Source: Nitrososphaerota archaeon
GTDB taxonomy: Archaea; Thermoproteota; Nitrososphaeria; Nitrososphaerales; CADDZS01
DNA: 8,552 nucleotides
Direction of reading: 5' to 3'
Assembly: GCA_027314685.1 (NCBI GenBank)
Contig: DAHVAI010000300.1
Span: 1-8,552, forward strand
A model generated the notes under the pieces. That model saw only the letters and a program-made list of their open reading frames with translations. It had not been told where the DNA came from and searched no databases. Shown piece by piece: positions 1-5,714 of this stretch (positions are counted from its first letter, which is position 1; each line of letters begins with the position of its first letter). A program made the position numbers and the translations under genes.

Positions 1-1
1 G

Positions 2-163
2 GTTCAGGAAGCATTGGCTCTATGCATCTACCTTGTCGGGATGAGCAGCTGGGTCGATGGCGGAATGGAATGTGTCCTCGCCGCTGAAGAAGAACACGAG
101 AAGGTAAAGCGCGGGGAGAAATTCAACTGGACAGCCGATGTCGCAGGTCACAAGAAAGAGTAG
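2..163 (+). CDS. C-terminal part of a probable carboxymuconolactone decarboxylase / AhpD-like protein (5' end outside window)
   Basis: An open frame enters from the left edge and ends at TAG 161-163, giving about 53 residues. The readable part has a hydrophobic helix (EALALCIYLVGMSSWVDGG) followed by a charged helix (MECVLAAEEEHEKVKRG). This resembles the last two helices of the carboxymuconolactone decarboxylase/alkylhydroperoxidase-D fold, where a small-residue-rich helix packs against a helix ending in acidic residues. The redox CxxC or catalytic residues of that family would lie upstream and are not visible, so the assignment rests on general pattern only. The stop is 8 bases before the TTG start of the next gene on the same strand, which suggests one transcript with the luciferase-like oxidoreductase. 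That pairing would fit oxidation or detoxification of a small organic acid. The frame is convincing; the family name is tentative. Confidence 0.5.
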   Translation, partial: VQEALALCIYLVGMSSWVDGGMECVLAAEEEHEKVKRGEKFNWTADVAGHKKE

Positions 164-171
164 GAAACAAT

Positions 172-1170
172 TTGAAATTCGGAGTCAGACTGCCTAACTC
201 AGGTCCCCTTGCAAACAAATCGAACATAGTCCAGGTCGCAGACGAGGCAGAACGACTCGGATATCACTCAATCTGGGTCCACGATCATGTCCTTTGGGGG
301 ACAGAGCAGCACAGGACGCACTTATCGGCCGGTTCCGCCGAGGCACTAAATGAGTCTCAAAAACCAAATTTCTACGAATCGGTCACGACACTTTCGTACC
401 TAGCAGGTAGGACAAAGAAGGTAAATGTCGGAATTGCTGTACTAGTCCTTCCTTTGAGGAACCCTGTCGTAGTTGCAAAACAACTCGCAAACTTGGATGT
501 GATGTCCGAAGGAAGGCTAATAGTGGGCGTTGCACCCGGCGCGGCGAACATCACTAAATCTGAATTCGAAGCGGTTGGCGCTCCATATCACGAGAGAGGG
601 AAGCTTACGGACGAATACATCAAGGTGGTCCGTGAACTCTGGTCCCAGAATCTCCCGTCCTTCAGCGGGAACTATATCAACTTCAAAGAAGCACAAATGT
701 TTCCAAAACCAACGCAGAAAAAACTCCCTATCCTAGTCGGCGGGGGCGAACGTGGTCTTAGCGAAAGGGCGCTAAGGCGAGTTGTCGAGCTAGGCGACGG
801 ATGGATACCTGCTTACCTAACTCACGCGGAAGCATCCGAGGGTGTTACGTCAATGAGGAATGCAGTTAAAGACGCAGGAAAAGATCCTTCAGTATATCAT
901 GTTGCCCACGAGATGTTCACACTAATCAACAAGAATTCCGAAGCCGCGGCAAAGTCAGCGGCGAAGAGTCTCTCTACTAACTTTGTTTCTGTAGACGAGG
1001 GATTGAAGAGGAGCTTGGTAGGAAATCCTAGAGAGCTTGTGGAAAAGCTCGAACTCTATGAAAAGGCTGGCGTCAACATCACCGAGCTAAAGTGGATGTA
1101 TTCAAGCATACCTGAGCTCTTTGAAATGCTGAGGCTTTTCGCTTCTGAAGTTATGCCATCTTTCGACTAG
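172..1170 (+). CDS. Luciferase-like (LLM class) F420- or flavin-dependent oxidoreductase
   Basis: A full-length 332-residue protein of the bacterial-luciferase TIM-barrel superfamily. Seen: N-terminal strand KFGVRLPNSGP, first helix ending ERLGYHSIWVHDHV (about 28-40), the core block LPLRNPVVVAKQLANLDVMSEGR at 93-115 followed by LIVGVAPG, KPTQKKLPILVGGG around 179-192, and ELGDGWIP at 206-213. These are hallmarks of the F420-dependent group that includes Mer, glucose-6-phosphate dehydrogenase and many uncharacterised archaeal and actinobacterial enzymes. Members transfer hydride to or from F420, or use reduced FMN as monooxygenases (RutA, SsuD, NtaA); sequence alone does not say which here. 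Cytosolic: no signal peptide or membrane segment. The start is TTG, preceded by AGGA 6 bases upstream; no nearby ATG gives the conserved first strand. It probably shares a transcript with the upstream partial gene. Its stop overlaps that of the convergent parB-like gene. Substrate unknown. Confidence 0.9.
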   Translation: MKFGVRLPNSGPLANKSNIVQVADEAERLGYHSIWVHDHVLWGTEQHRTHLSAGSAEALNESQKPNFYESVTTLSYLAGRTKKVNVGIAVLVLPLRNPVVVAKQLANLDVMSEGRLIVGVAPGAANITKSEFEAVGAPYHERGKLTDEYIKVVRELWSQNLPSFSGNYINFKEAQMFPKPTQKKLPILVGGGERGLSERALRRVVELGDGWIPAYLTHAEASEGVTSMRNAVKDAGKDPSVYHVAHEMFTLINKNSEAAAKSAAKSLSTNFVSVDEGLKRSLVGNPRELVEKLELYEKAGVNITELKWMYSSIPELFEMLRLFASEVMPSFD

Positions 1171-2066
1171 GAGTCGTTCCATCTTGAAGCGATCGATTTT
1201 CTAAGATGAAGCAAGTCATCGATTTCATTGTGGATCAGCAGTCGCTTCTTTATCAAAATCTGTCTTAAGCTGTCCGATCTATTTTCGTTGTCTAGCTCCT
1301 CGATTATAGAGTCTAGTTTGAGGATGCATACTCGGAGGGTTAGCACACTTTTCTCTAAGAGTTTCAGCGACTTGTCAGAGGAACCACTTAGTTGGTTGGA
1401 GTTCTTTCCCAATCCAGCTAGAACGTCTTCCAACTTTTCTCCATTCTTTGTAAGTACGACCGCCTCTCTGACGGCTTTCGCAGATAGGCCCAATTCGACC
1501 ACTTTTTTCGCGATGGACCTTTGCGCCCTTCCATTCTTGGCACAAATTAGCTCATGCGCGGTGCTGGAGGAAATCTTGTCTGAGCCGATAAGATCTAGGA
1601 CGGGCCCAGGAAGACTGAGCAGGGCAATCTTGTGAGAAACGTATTCTTCGCTACGACCAATTCTCTCGGCAAGCGACTTTACTCCTCCCCAGCCTCTTTG
1701 ACGCACATACAACTGAAACGCTTTCGCTTCCTCTATTGGCGTAAGAGTTTCTCTCTCGATATTCTCTACGAGTCCAAGTTCGTACGCTTCCTGATCTGAA
1801 AGATCTCGTATCATGCAGGGGATCTTGACCCAATGCAATCTCTTGCAGGCCTCGAATCTACGGTTACCAGCAACGACTTCGAATTTGCTTGCAGAGAGGC
1901 GCACGATGATTGGTTGAAGCAATCCGTTCTGCTTTATGGAATCTATTAGAGAAGCGAGGTTGATTAGTGAGGAACGTGAATTGTTTCGCGAGTGTTGTAT
2001 CAGCTTAACATCCACGTACTCAGGGACAAGATCGGTCCTGAGGTACTGTCTTAGAGTAGATACCAA
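1167..2066 (-). CDS. ParB/Spo0J-like DNA-binding protein (archaeal, no ParA nearby)
   Basis: 299 residues. The N-terminal ParB nuclease/CTPase-like domain covers about 15-115. It shows VVAGNRRFEACKRL at 64-77, matching the GxRRxxA nucleotide motif (bacterial proteins usually read GERR; here GNRR), and ENIERETLTPIEEA at 101-114, matching ENxQRxxLxPxEEA. A KorB-like helix-turn-helix follows (SLAERIGRSEEYVSHKIALLSLP, 131-153). The last ~65 residues (232-290) are charged and leucine-rich, probably a coiled coil, in place of the usual short dimer domain. Known ParB proteins bind parS and load as CTP-gated clamps for DNA partition; relatives such as Noc act in nucleoid occlusion or transcription. 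No ParA is present in the window. The TTG start is the only standard start before the domain; the frame opens at a TGA at 2118-2120. It lies 57 bases after the trmB-like stop on the same strand, with inverted repeats in between. Family secure, role unknown. Confidence 0.88.
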   Translation of the reverse strand: MVSTLRQYLRTDLVPEYVDVKLIQHSRNNSRSSLINLASLIDSIKQNGLLQPIIVRLSASKFEVVAGNRRFEACKRLHWVKIPCMIRDLSDQEAYELGLVENIERETLTPIEEAKAFQLYVRQRGWGGVKSLAERIGRSEEYVSHKIALLSLPGPVLDLIGSDKISSSTAHELICAKNGRAQRSIAKKVVELGLSAKAVREAVVLTKNGEKLEDVLAGLGKNSNQLSGSSDKSLKLLEKSVLTLRVCILKLDSIIEELDNENRSDSLRQILIKKRLLIHNEIDDLLHLRKSIASRWNDS

Positions 2067-2101
2067 CTCGAAATCTAAGATTATCGTGTCTTGTAAAAGT
2101 A

Positions 2102-2133
2102 TATGTTGTGTAGCAGCTCACTACTACAACATA
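2102..2133. repeat. Inverted repeat upstream of the parB-like gene
   Basis: Perfect 7-base arms TATGTTG (2102-2108) and CAACATA (2127-2133), with a further TAG/CTA pairing inside after a 2-base bulge. It spans the stop of the trmB-like gene and the space before the parB-like gene, so it could be an operator, a ParB-binding site or an RNA hairpin. The A/T-rich stretch beside it on the minus strand (CATATACTTTTA, about 2095-2106) is a candidate TATA region for parB, roughly 30-40 bases before its TTG. Confidence 0.4.
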
Positions 2134-2960
2134 GCCTGAAAATATGAAATTTTTTCATATGCAGGCGCAGAATTCAGCCATAATTTCTCAAAATCGTCGA
2201 CTAAACCGGTGATCAGAGCATTACTATCAGTAGATAGTGCCGTTGCTTCCGCCAAATTTGTTGGAGGCCCGCCTACGGGTAGCAAAAGGAGCGAACGATC
2301 GACAATCGTGTACCGGAGATGGGATGATAACTGGTCAGAATGCCTTAGACTAACAATCCTTGAAAAATTGGATGCCTCACGAAGATTGTCGGTAGTAATG
2401 CACGTAACGGCCCTAACTGAAACTCCATTCTGCACTCTCTCCTCCTCTAATTCGGGTACTCCTATCCTGTCGTACAGGACCACTGACTTTGGAGAAAAGA
2501 CTGCGATAATCTCCTTCTTGGAATTTGTTATCATCGTCTTCAATCTGCGAAATACTTGCTCACCAAAAAGGATCTTTACGAAGAGCTCCTCCTCTCCCGA
2601 ATCGTCCTTGGCCGACCTGTCAGAAGTAATTAACTCTAGTCTTTTCTCTAACTGAAACTTGCCAGATCTGAGGCGATCGACCTGGCTAGATCTAGACTCT
2701 ACCAAAATGTCTAGAGCTTGCTTCGGCTCAACTGCAATGAATTCTATCGGATTGCCTAGTATTTCTTCTATGAGTCCCAACTTGCTCAGCCGCTTTACAG
2801 CTTTGTAGACGTCAACTCTGTTAATGTCAGAGTTTATGGAGATGGATTTTGCTGTGGATCTCCCAAGCTTTAGCAAAGTGATGTAGGCTTGAGCTTGTAC
2901 CGGGCTCAGCCCGTAGATTACCAAGCTGTTGATTAGTTCTGCCCGTTCTGTCTCTTGCAA
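2124..2960 (-). CDS. TrmB-family transcriptional regulator
   Basis: 278 residues with the two-part TrmB layout. An N-terminal winged helix-turn-helix spans about 9-78 (LINSLVIYGLSPVQAQAYITLL, then TAKSISINSDINRVDVYKAVKRLSKLGLIEEI). A short linker helix (about 90-112) joins it to a C-terminal effector-sensing domain with the phospholipase-D-like fold seen in TrmB proteins. Visible there are KKEIIAVFSP (148-157), SSHLRYTIVDRSLLLLPVGG (212-231) and DDFEKLWLNSAPAYEKI (255-271), the usual family ending. TrmB proteins in archaea sense sugars or other small metabolites and repress or activate neighbouring transport and catabolic genes. Start is TTG; a TAG lies two codons upstream in frame, so the N-terminus is fixed closely. 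It is divergent from the OppF-type ATPase gene, with an operator-like palindrome in the shared gap, and codirectional with the parB-like gene downstream. The target and ligand are not known. Confidence 0.88.
   Translation of the reverse strand: MQETERAELINSLVIYGLSPVQAQAYITLLKLGRSTAKSISINSDINRVDVYKAVKRLSKLGLIEEILGNPIEFIAVEPKQALDILVESRSSQVDRLRSGKFQLEKRLELITSDRSAKDDSGEEELFVKILFGEQVFRRLKTMITNSKKEIIAVFSPKSVVLYDRIGVPELEEERVQNGVSVRAVTCITTDNLREASNFSRIVSLRHSDQLSSHLRYTIVDRSLLLLPVGGPPTNLAEATALSTDSNALITGLVDDFEKLWLNSAPAYEKISYFQAML
2142..2160. repeat. Perfect palindrome ATATGAAA-ttt-TTTCATAT
   Basis: Two perfect 8-base arms separated by three T. It lies inside the last codons of the trmB-like gene (encoding the AYEKISYF stretch), about 75-95 bases upstream of the parB-like start. 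Coding sequence can form such repeats by chance, but an 8+8 palindrome beside a second inverted repeat, directly upstream of a DNA-binding-protein gene, is worth recording as a possible binding site. Confidence 0.35.
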
Positions 2961-2980
2961 CTGATACTACTATTGATCCA

Positions 2981-2997
2981 TTTGGACTCAGTCCTAA
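2981..2997. promoter_or_regulatory. Operator-like palindrome between divergent trmB-like and oppF-like genes
   Basis: The core GGACT-C-AGTCC (2984-2994) is a perfect 5-base inverted repeat around one central C. It extends as TT..AA after one mismatch on each side. The site sits about 24 bases before the trmB-like start and about 27 bases before the GTG at 3021 of the divergent ATPase gene. That is where an autoregulatory TrmB operator controlling both directions would be expected. No clear TATA box is visible in this gap for either gene. Function is inferred. Confidence 0.45.
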
Positions 2998-3020
2998 ACC
3001 TATCGTTACAGACCACTGAC

Positions 3021-3093
3021 GTGACGACTTGGCGTTCAGAATCTTGAGGTTTACTTTGAGGCAAGTCGAGGACTGTTTTCCGCAAAAAAATAC
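3021..3093 (+). other. Conserved N-terminal coding segment of the OppF-type ATPase, lacking an in-frame start
   Basis: In the same frame as the ATPase, codons 3025-3093 read RLGVQNLEVYFEASRGLF then SAKKY, directly followed by VKAVDG. This is the expected first strand and A-loop region of OppF/DppF proteins (pattern LLEVxNLxxYF...KKYVKAVDG). Yet the frame is closed by TGA at 3022-3024 and has no ATG, GTG or TTG before GTG 3094. A GTG at 3021-3023 lies one frame off: removing a single base (for example A3027) would give M-T-L-G-V-Q-N-L-E-V, a normal start. This is either a one-base sequencing/assembly error, a genuine frameshift, or a non-canonical start. Confidence 0.7.
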
Positions 3094-3996
3094 GTGAAGG
3101 CTGTAGACGGTATTTCGATTGAAATGGGTCAAGGGGAAACGCTTGCGTTAGTTGGTGAGAGTGGTTGCGGAAAGACCACCACAGCCAGATCCATTGTCAG
3201 GCTGGCTAGACCAACTGGCGGAAAGATATACGTCGGTGGGATTGACATCGCTTTGCTTTCTGGCAGAGAGCTGAAAAAATACAGGAGGATGGTTCAGTAT
3301 ATCTTTCAAGACCCATATGAATCTCTCAATCCCAGACAGACAATTTTCGATGCGATAGCGACTCCGATCAGAATTCACAAACTTGTTCCTGATAAGCAGA
3401 GTTTGCAGAGGAGAGTAAGCGAACTTCTTGAAAGTGTGAACCTTGAACCGAAACAAGTCGCAGACAAGTACCCATTCCAGCTTTCTGGCGGTCAGAGGCA
3501 GAGGGTTAACATTGCCCGAGCACTCGCAACTCGACCCGAGCTGATAATTGCAGATGAACCTGTATCCATGCTTGATGTGTCACTTCGCACTGGGGTGCTC
3601 CAGTTGCTCGAAAAGTTAAAGCGCGAATACGGACTAACTTTCATAATAATAACTCATGACATGGCGGTTGCAAGACAGGTCAGTGACCGTATAGCTGTTA
3701 TGTATCTAGGTAAGATTGTGGAGATTGGCACCTCAACGGAAGTGATTGATCATCCAATTCATCCGTACACAAGAATGCTTCTTGCAGCAACGCCAGAACT
3801 TGAAAGAACAAAAGTTGAGAGAAAGACCGGAGTCAGTGTTGAAGAAGGGACTATTGGCTCTGCTATGAACCTTCCCACTGGGTGTAGGTTCCATCCACGA
3901 TGCAAGTATGCTATTGAAAAATGCAGAAAGAGCGAACCATCACTTTTGGCAAGAACAAGTAACCACCTTGCTGCTTGTGACGTAGTTTCGATCTGA
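3094..3996 (+). CDS. Oligopeptide/dipeptide ABC transporter ATP-binding protein (OppF/DppF type)
   Basis: 300 residues from GTG 3094, but about 23 further conserved residues are encoded just upstream (separate entry), which would give about 323, the usual family length. Motifs: Walker A GESGCGKTT (21-29), Q-loop glutamine 72 (FQDPYESLNP), signature LSGGQRQR (130-137), Walker B LIIADEP (150-156), D-loop SMLD (158-161) and switch histidine 188 (IITHDM). The C-terminal OppD/OppF extension is present (GCRFHPRCKYAIEKC at 263-277, then HLAAC), with cysteines 264, 270, 277 and 295; such cysteines are reported to hold an iron-sulfur cluster in some relatives. The protein would power uptake of peptides or similar solutes on the inner face of the membrane. 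No OppD, permease or binding protein is beside it, so it must pair with partners elsewhere or be a remnant. It is divergent from trmB, and a T-rich terminator follows. Confidence 0.9.
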   Translation: MKAVDGISIEMGQGETLALVGESGCGKTTTARSIVRLARPTGGKIYVGGIDIALLSGRELKKYRRMVQYIFQDPYESLNPRQTIFDAIATPIRIHKLVPDKQSLQRRVSELLESVNLEPKQVADKYPFQLSGGQRQRVNIARALATRPELIIADEPVSMLDVSLRTGVLQLLEKLKREYGLTFIIITHDMAVARQVSDRIAVMYLGKIVEIGTSTEVIDHPIHPYTRMLLAATPELERTKVERKTGVSVEEGTIGSAMNLPTGCRFHPRCKYAIEKCRKSEPSLLARTSNHLAACDVVSI

Positions 3997-4000
3997 GTAA

Positions 4001-4019
4001 GAGCTTCTGCTCAATTTTT
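4001..4019 (+). terminator. Probable terminator of the OppF-type gene
   Basis: Five bases after the TGA stop there is a short hairpin, GAGC-TTCT-GCTC, followed by AATTTTT. The stem is only 4 bases, but archaeal termination depends mainly on the T tract, so the combination is a plausible end of transcript. A second weak hairpin, TCTAGC-TGAAAC-GCTAGA, lies at 4019-4036. Confidence 0.5.
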
Positions 4020-4106
4020 CTAGCTGAAACGCTAGACCAAAAGATTTGATAACTACTCGTTCATTCTTCAAGAGCGTCCCATTGCAAAATAGATTGTGAT
4101 CTGAAA

Positions 4107-5228
4107 ATGTGGAATCCTGCCAGAAAGGGAATAAAGCTTCTCATGACTCCGGGGCCTGTAGAAGTTTCTCCAAGAGTTCTTTCCGCTATCGCTCAACCCG
4201 CAATATACCACTACTTTGACGGTTTCGTCGACTTTTTTGAAGAAACGACCAAAAAAGTCTCTCGCGTGTTTCGCTCAAATCCAGGAGAAACGCTCATCCT
4301 TCAGGGAGAAGGGGTGCTGGGACTAGAAGCAGCGGTCGCTTGTACCGTCAACCCTGGTGAGAAAGTACTTGTTTTTGAGAACGGGCCGTTTGGAAAATGG
4401 TTTGGAGAATTTGTCAAGAACTCAGGAGGCAACCCTGTCTACTTCCATGAAGAACCAAACAAGTGTTTTGATAATTCAGCTGCACTAGATTTTATTGAAA
4501 CGAACAACGACGCAGTCGCAGTGACTATTGTACATTGTGAGACTCCAGCAGGATTGCTGAACCCTCCGAAAGACATTTGCAAGAAAGCAAAGAGCCTAGG
4601 AATGCTAACCATAGTAGACTGTGTTGCTTCATTGGGAGGAGCGGATGTCAGAACATCTGAGTGGGGAATTGACATAGCGATCAGTGCCTCGCAAAAGTGT
4701 CTATCTTCGACAGCGGGACTCACTCCAATGACTGTGAGCAAATTTGGTTGGGACAAGATAGTATCCAAGAAAACGCCCATAAGGAATTCATACTTATCAT
4801 TACTTGATTGGAAGGATACCTGGGTTGCCTCGAGACGATTTCCATTTACTCCCTTCACCTCGGAAGTATACGCGCTATCGGCAGCGCTAGATGAAATTCT
4901 TGAAGAAGGACTAGAAAATACGCTGAAAAGACACGAGGAAATCTCATCAATGGTGAGGAAACGTGTCCAAGAGATGGGCTTGAAAATCTGGCCACTCGAA
5001 GAGAGTTTCTGTTCGCCTACTGTAACCGCGATTTCATTGCCGGAGGGTCTGGAAGAAGCTAGAATAATTCAGGAGGTTAGCAAGGCCTACGGCATACTGA
5101 TCGGCGGAGGCTATAAGGAGCTCAAGGGAAGGGTCCTTCGAATCGGGCACATGGGATATCAGGCACACTTGCCGTTTATTTTTTCTACGATGGACGCGCT
5201 CGAATCTGTAATTAAGAGACTAAGATAG
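4107..5228 (+). CDS. Class-V PLP-fold aminotransferase, AGXT family, resembling pyridoxamine-pyruvate aminotransferase
   Basis: 373 residues, full length. Seen: MTPGPVEVSPRV (13-24), LQGEGVLGLEAA (65-76), HCETPAGLLNP (143-153), IVDCVASLGG (169-178) with Asp171, lysine 197 in SASQKCLSSTAGL, and LRIGHMG (344-350) with Arg345. These are fold-type I class-V features; Lys197 should hold the cofactor or aldehyde and Arg345 the substrate carboxylate. The blocks SYLSLLDWKDTW, FPFTPFTSE, MGLKIWPL and SPTVTAISLPEG recall, from memory, Mesorhizobium pyridoxamine-pyruvate aminotransferase (vitamin B6 degradation). That enzyme also carries Glu68, Asp171, Lys197 and Arg345, whereas its Arg336 is Tyr here. 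Ordinary AGXT or ureidoglycine-glyoxylate aminotransferase activity remains possible. Start ATG 4107 is supported by GTGATC (4096-4101), a partial Shine-Dalgarno match; ATG 4143 is a less likely alternative. It is convergent with the SCP2 gene. Confidence 0.9.
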   Translation: MWNPARKGIKLLMTPGPVEVSPRVLSAIAQPAIYHYFDGFVDFFEETTKKVSRVFRSNPGETLILQGEGVLGLEAAVACTVNPGEKVLVFENGPFGKWFGEFVKNSGGNPVYFHEEPNKCFDNSAALDFIETNNDAVAVTIVHCETPAGLLNPPKDICKKAKSLGMLTIVDCVASLGGADVRTSEWGIDIAISASQKCLSSTAGLTPMTVSKFGWDKIVSKKTPIRNSYLSLLDWKDTWVASRRFPFTPFTSEVYALSAALDEILEEGLENTLKRHEEISSMVRKRVQEMGLKIWPLEESFCSPTVTAISLPEGLEEARIIQEVSKAYGILIGGGYKELKGRVLRIGHMGYQAHLPFIFSTMDALESVIKRLR

Positions 5229-5277
5229 CTGACGCGGTCCAAAGCTAAACCACTGACCAGAGAGACGCGGCAAAAGT

Positions 5278-5303
5278 TTTCTGTTGCTGACAACAGAAAT
5301 TTT
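5278..5303. terminator. Hairpin terminator between convergent genes, possibly bidirectional
   Basis: Perfect 9-base stem TTTCTGTTG (5278-5286) / CAACAGAAA (5291-5299) with a CTGA loop, followed by TTTT on the plus strand. On the minus strand the stem runs into ACTTTTG. It occupies the 76-base gap between the aminotransferase stop at 5228 and the SCP2-like stop at 5305, the right place to end both transcripts. Confidence 0.65.
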
Positions 5304-5304
5304 G

Positions 5305-5697
5305 CTAGGTAAATCTGGAGAATGTTCGGAGAGCGCTAAATAGGGTACTGTGTTTTTCCTGAGTTATTTCAGCAACATGACGGAACTTGACCGAATCTAT
5401 AATAGATCCTTTGACCTCAACCAAGCCGTTGCTGAAGGCTTCATCTTGGTCAATCTTGCCGGTCAGTATTTGGTAGAACAAGTCCGAGTTGCAATAGAAA
5501 ATCACATCCGGGTTTTCTAATCTTCCGGTTTTAAAACTTACCATTCCATCTTTGGAAAAGACTACTGCAAACGGTTCTTCGCCGCCTAGATCAAATTGGA
5601 CATTGCTACTCCAACCAAAAGTGAAACTCTTAACGTCCTTGGTCTTGTTCATGTAATCAGAAAGTAGTGATACTGCTCGCGCGCATTTTCCCGCCAT
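5305..5697 (-). CDS. SCP2 sterol-carrier-domain protein
   Basis: 130 residues, essentially one SCP2 domain. Visible are NVQFDLGGEEPFAVVFSKDG (32-51), then FKTGRLENPDVIFYCNSDLFYQILTGKID, AFSNGLVEVKGSI and the final amphipathic helix. These match the family pattern: alternating strands, a 'G..e.PDv.f' turn, 'l..G.i....Af..G.v.v.G'. SCP2 folds have a hydrophobic tunnel that binds lipids, acyl chains or other apolar ligands. No membrane segment or signal peptide. It is the last gene of the molybdenum-hydroxylase operon, 15 bases after the [2Fe-2S] subunit stop, with a strong ribosome site of its own. The position suggests it binds or delivers a hydrophobic substrate, or assists the complex in the way CoxG-type accessory proteins do in other operons; that role is an inference. 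Start ATG is fixed by the ribosome site. Confidence 0.8.
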   Translation of the reverse strand: MAGKCARAVSLLSDYMNKTKDVKSFTFGWSSNVQFDLGGEEPFAVVFSKDGMVSFKTGRLENPDVIFYCNSDLFYQILTGKIDQDEAFSNGLVEVKGSIIDSVKFRHVAEITQEKHSTLFSALRTFSRFT

Positions 5698-5706
5698 GCA
5701 GAGATG

Positions 5707-5714
5707 CTCACCTC
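5707..5714 (-). promoter_or_regulatory. Ribosome binding site of the SCP2-like gene
   Basis: On the minus strand GAGGTGAG, an excellent match to the complement of the archaeal 16S 3' end (AGGAGGTGAT), lies 9 bases before ATG 5697-5695. It overlaps the TGA stop of the [2Fe-2S] subunit, so the two genes are probably translated from one message. It also confirms the chosen SCP2 start. Confidence 0.75.

Noticed and set aside
1192..1228. Near-repeat GATCGATTTTC / CATCGATTTCA
   Set aside because: Two short imperfect copies inside parB coding sequence, no further copies; likely chance.
1228..1635. Long plus-strand open frame inside the parB-like gene
   Set aside because: Serine- and phenylalanine-rich translation typical of a reverse-strand shadow; the parB-like frame has all the family motifs.
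2961..3020. Remnant of an oppD gene upstream of the oppF-like gene
   Set aside because: All three plus-strand frames were read; none shows the conserved OppD C-terminus.
3084..3090. Run of seven A as a programmed frameshift site in the oppF-like gene
   Set aside because: The conserved protein reads through the run in one frame (SAKKYVKAVDG), so no shift is needed there; the problem lies further upstream near 3022.
2827..3132. Minus-strand open frame of about 100 codons across the trmB/oppF gap
   Set aside because: It overlaps the strongly supported coding starts of both flanking genes and its translation has no recognisable domain.
4439..4858. Minus-strand open frame opposite the aminotransferase
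   Set aside because: Lies wholly within the aminotransferase, no family features.
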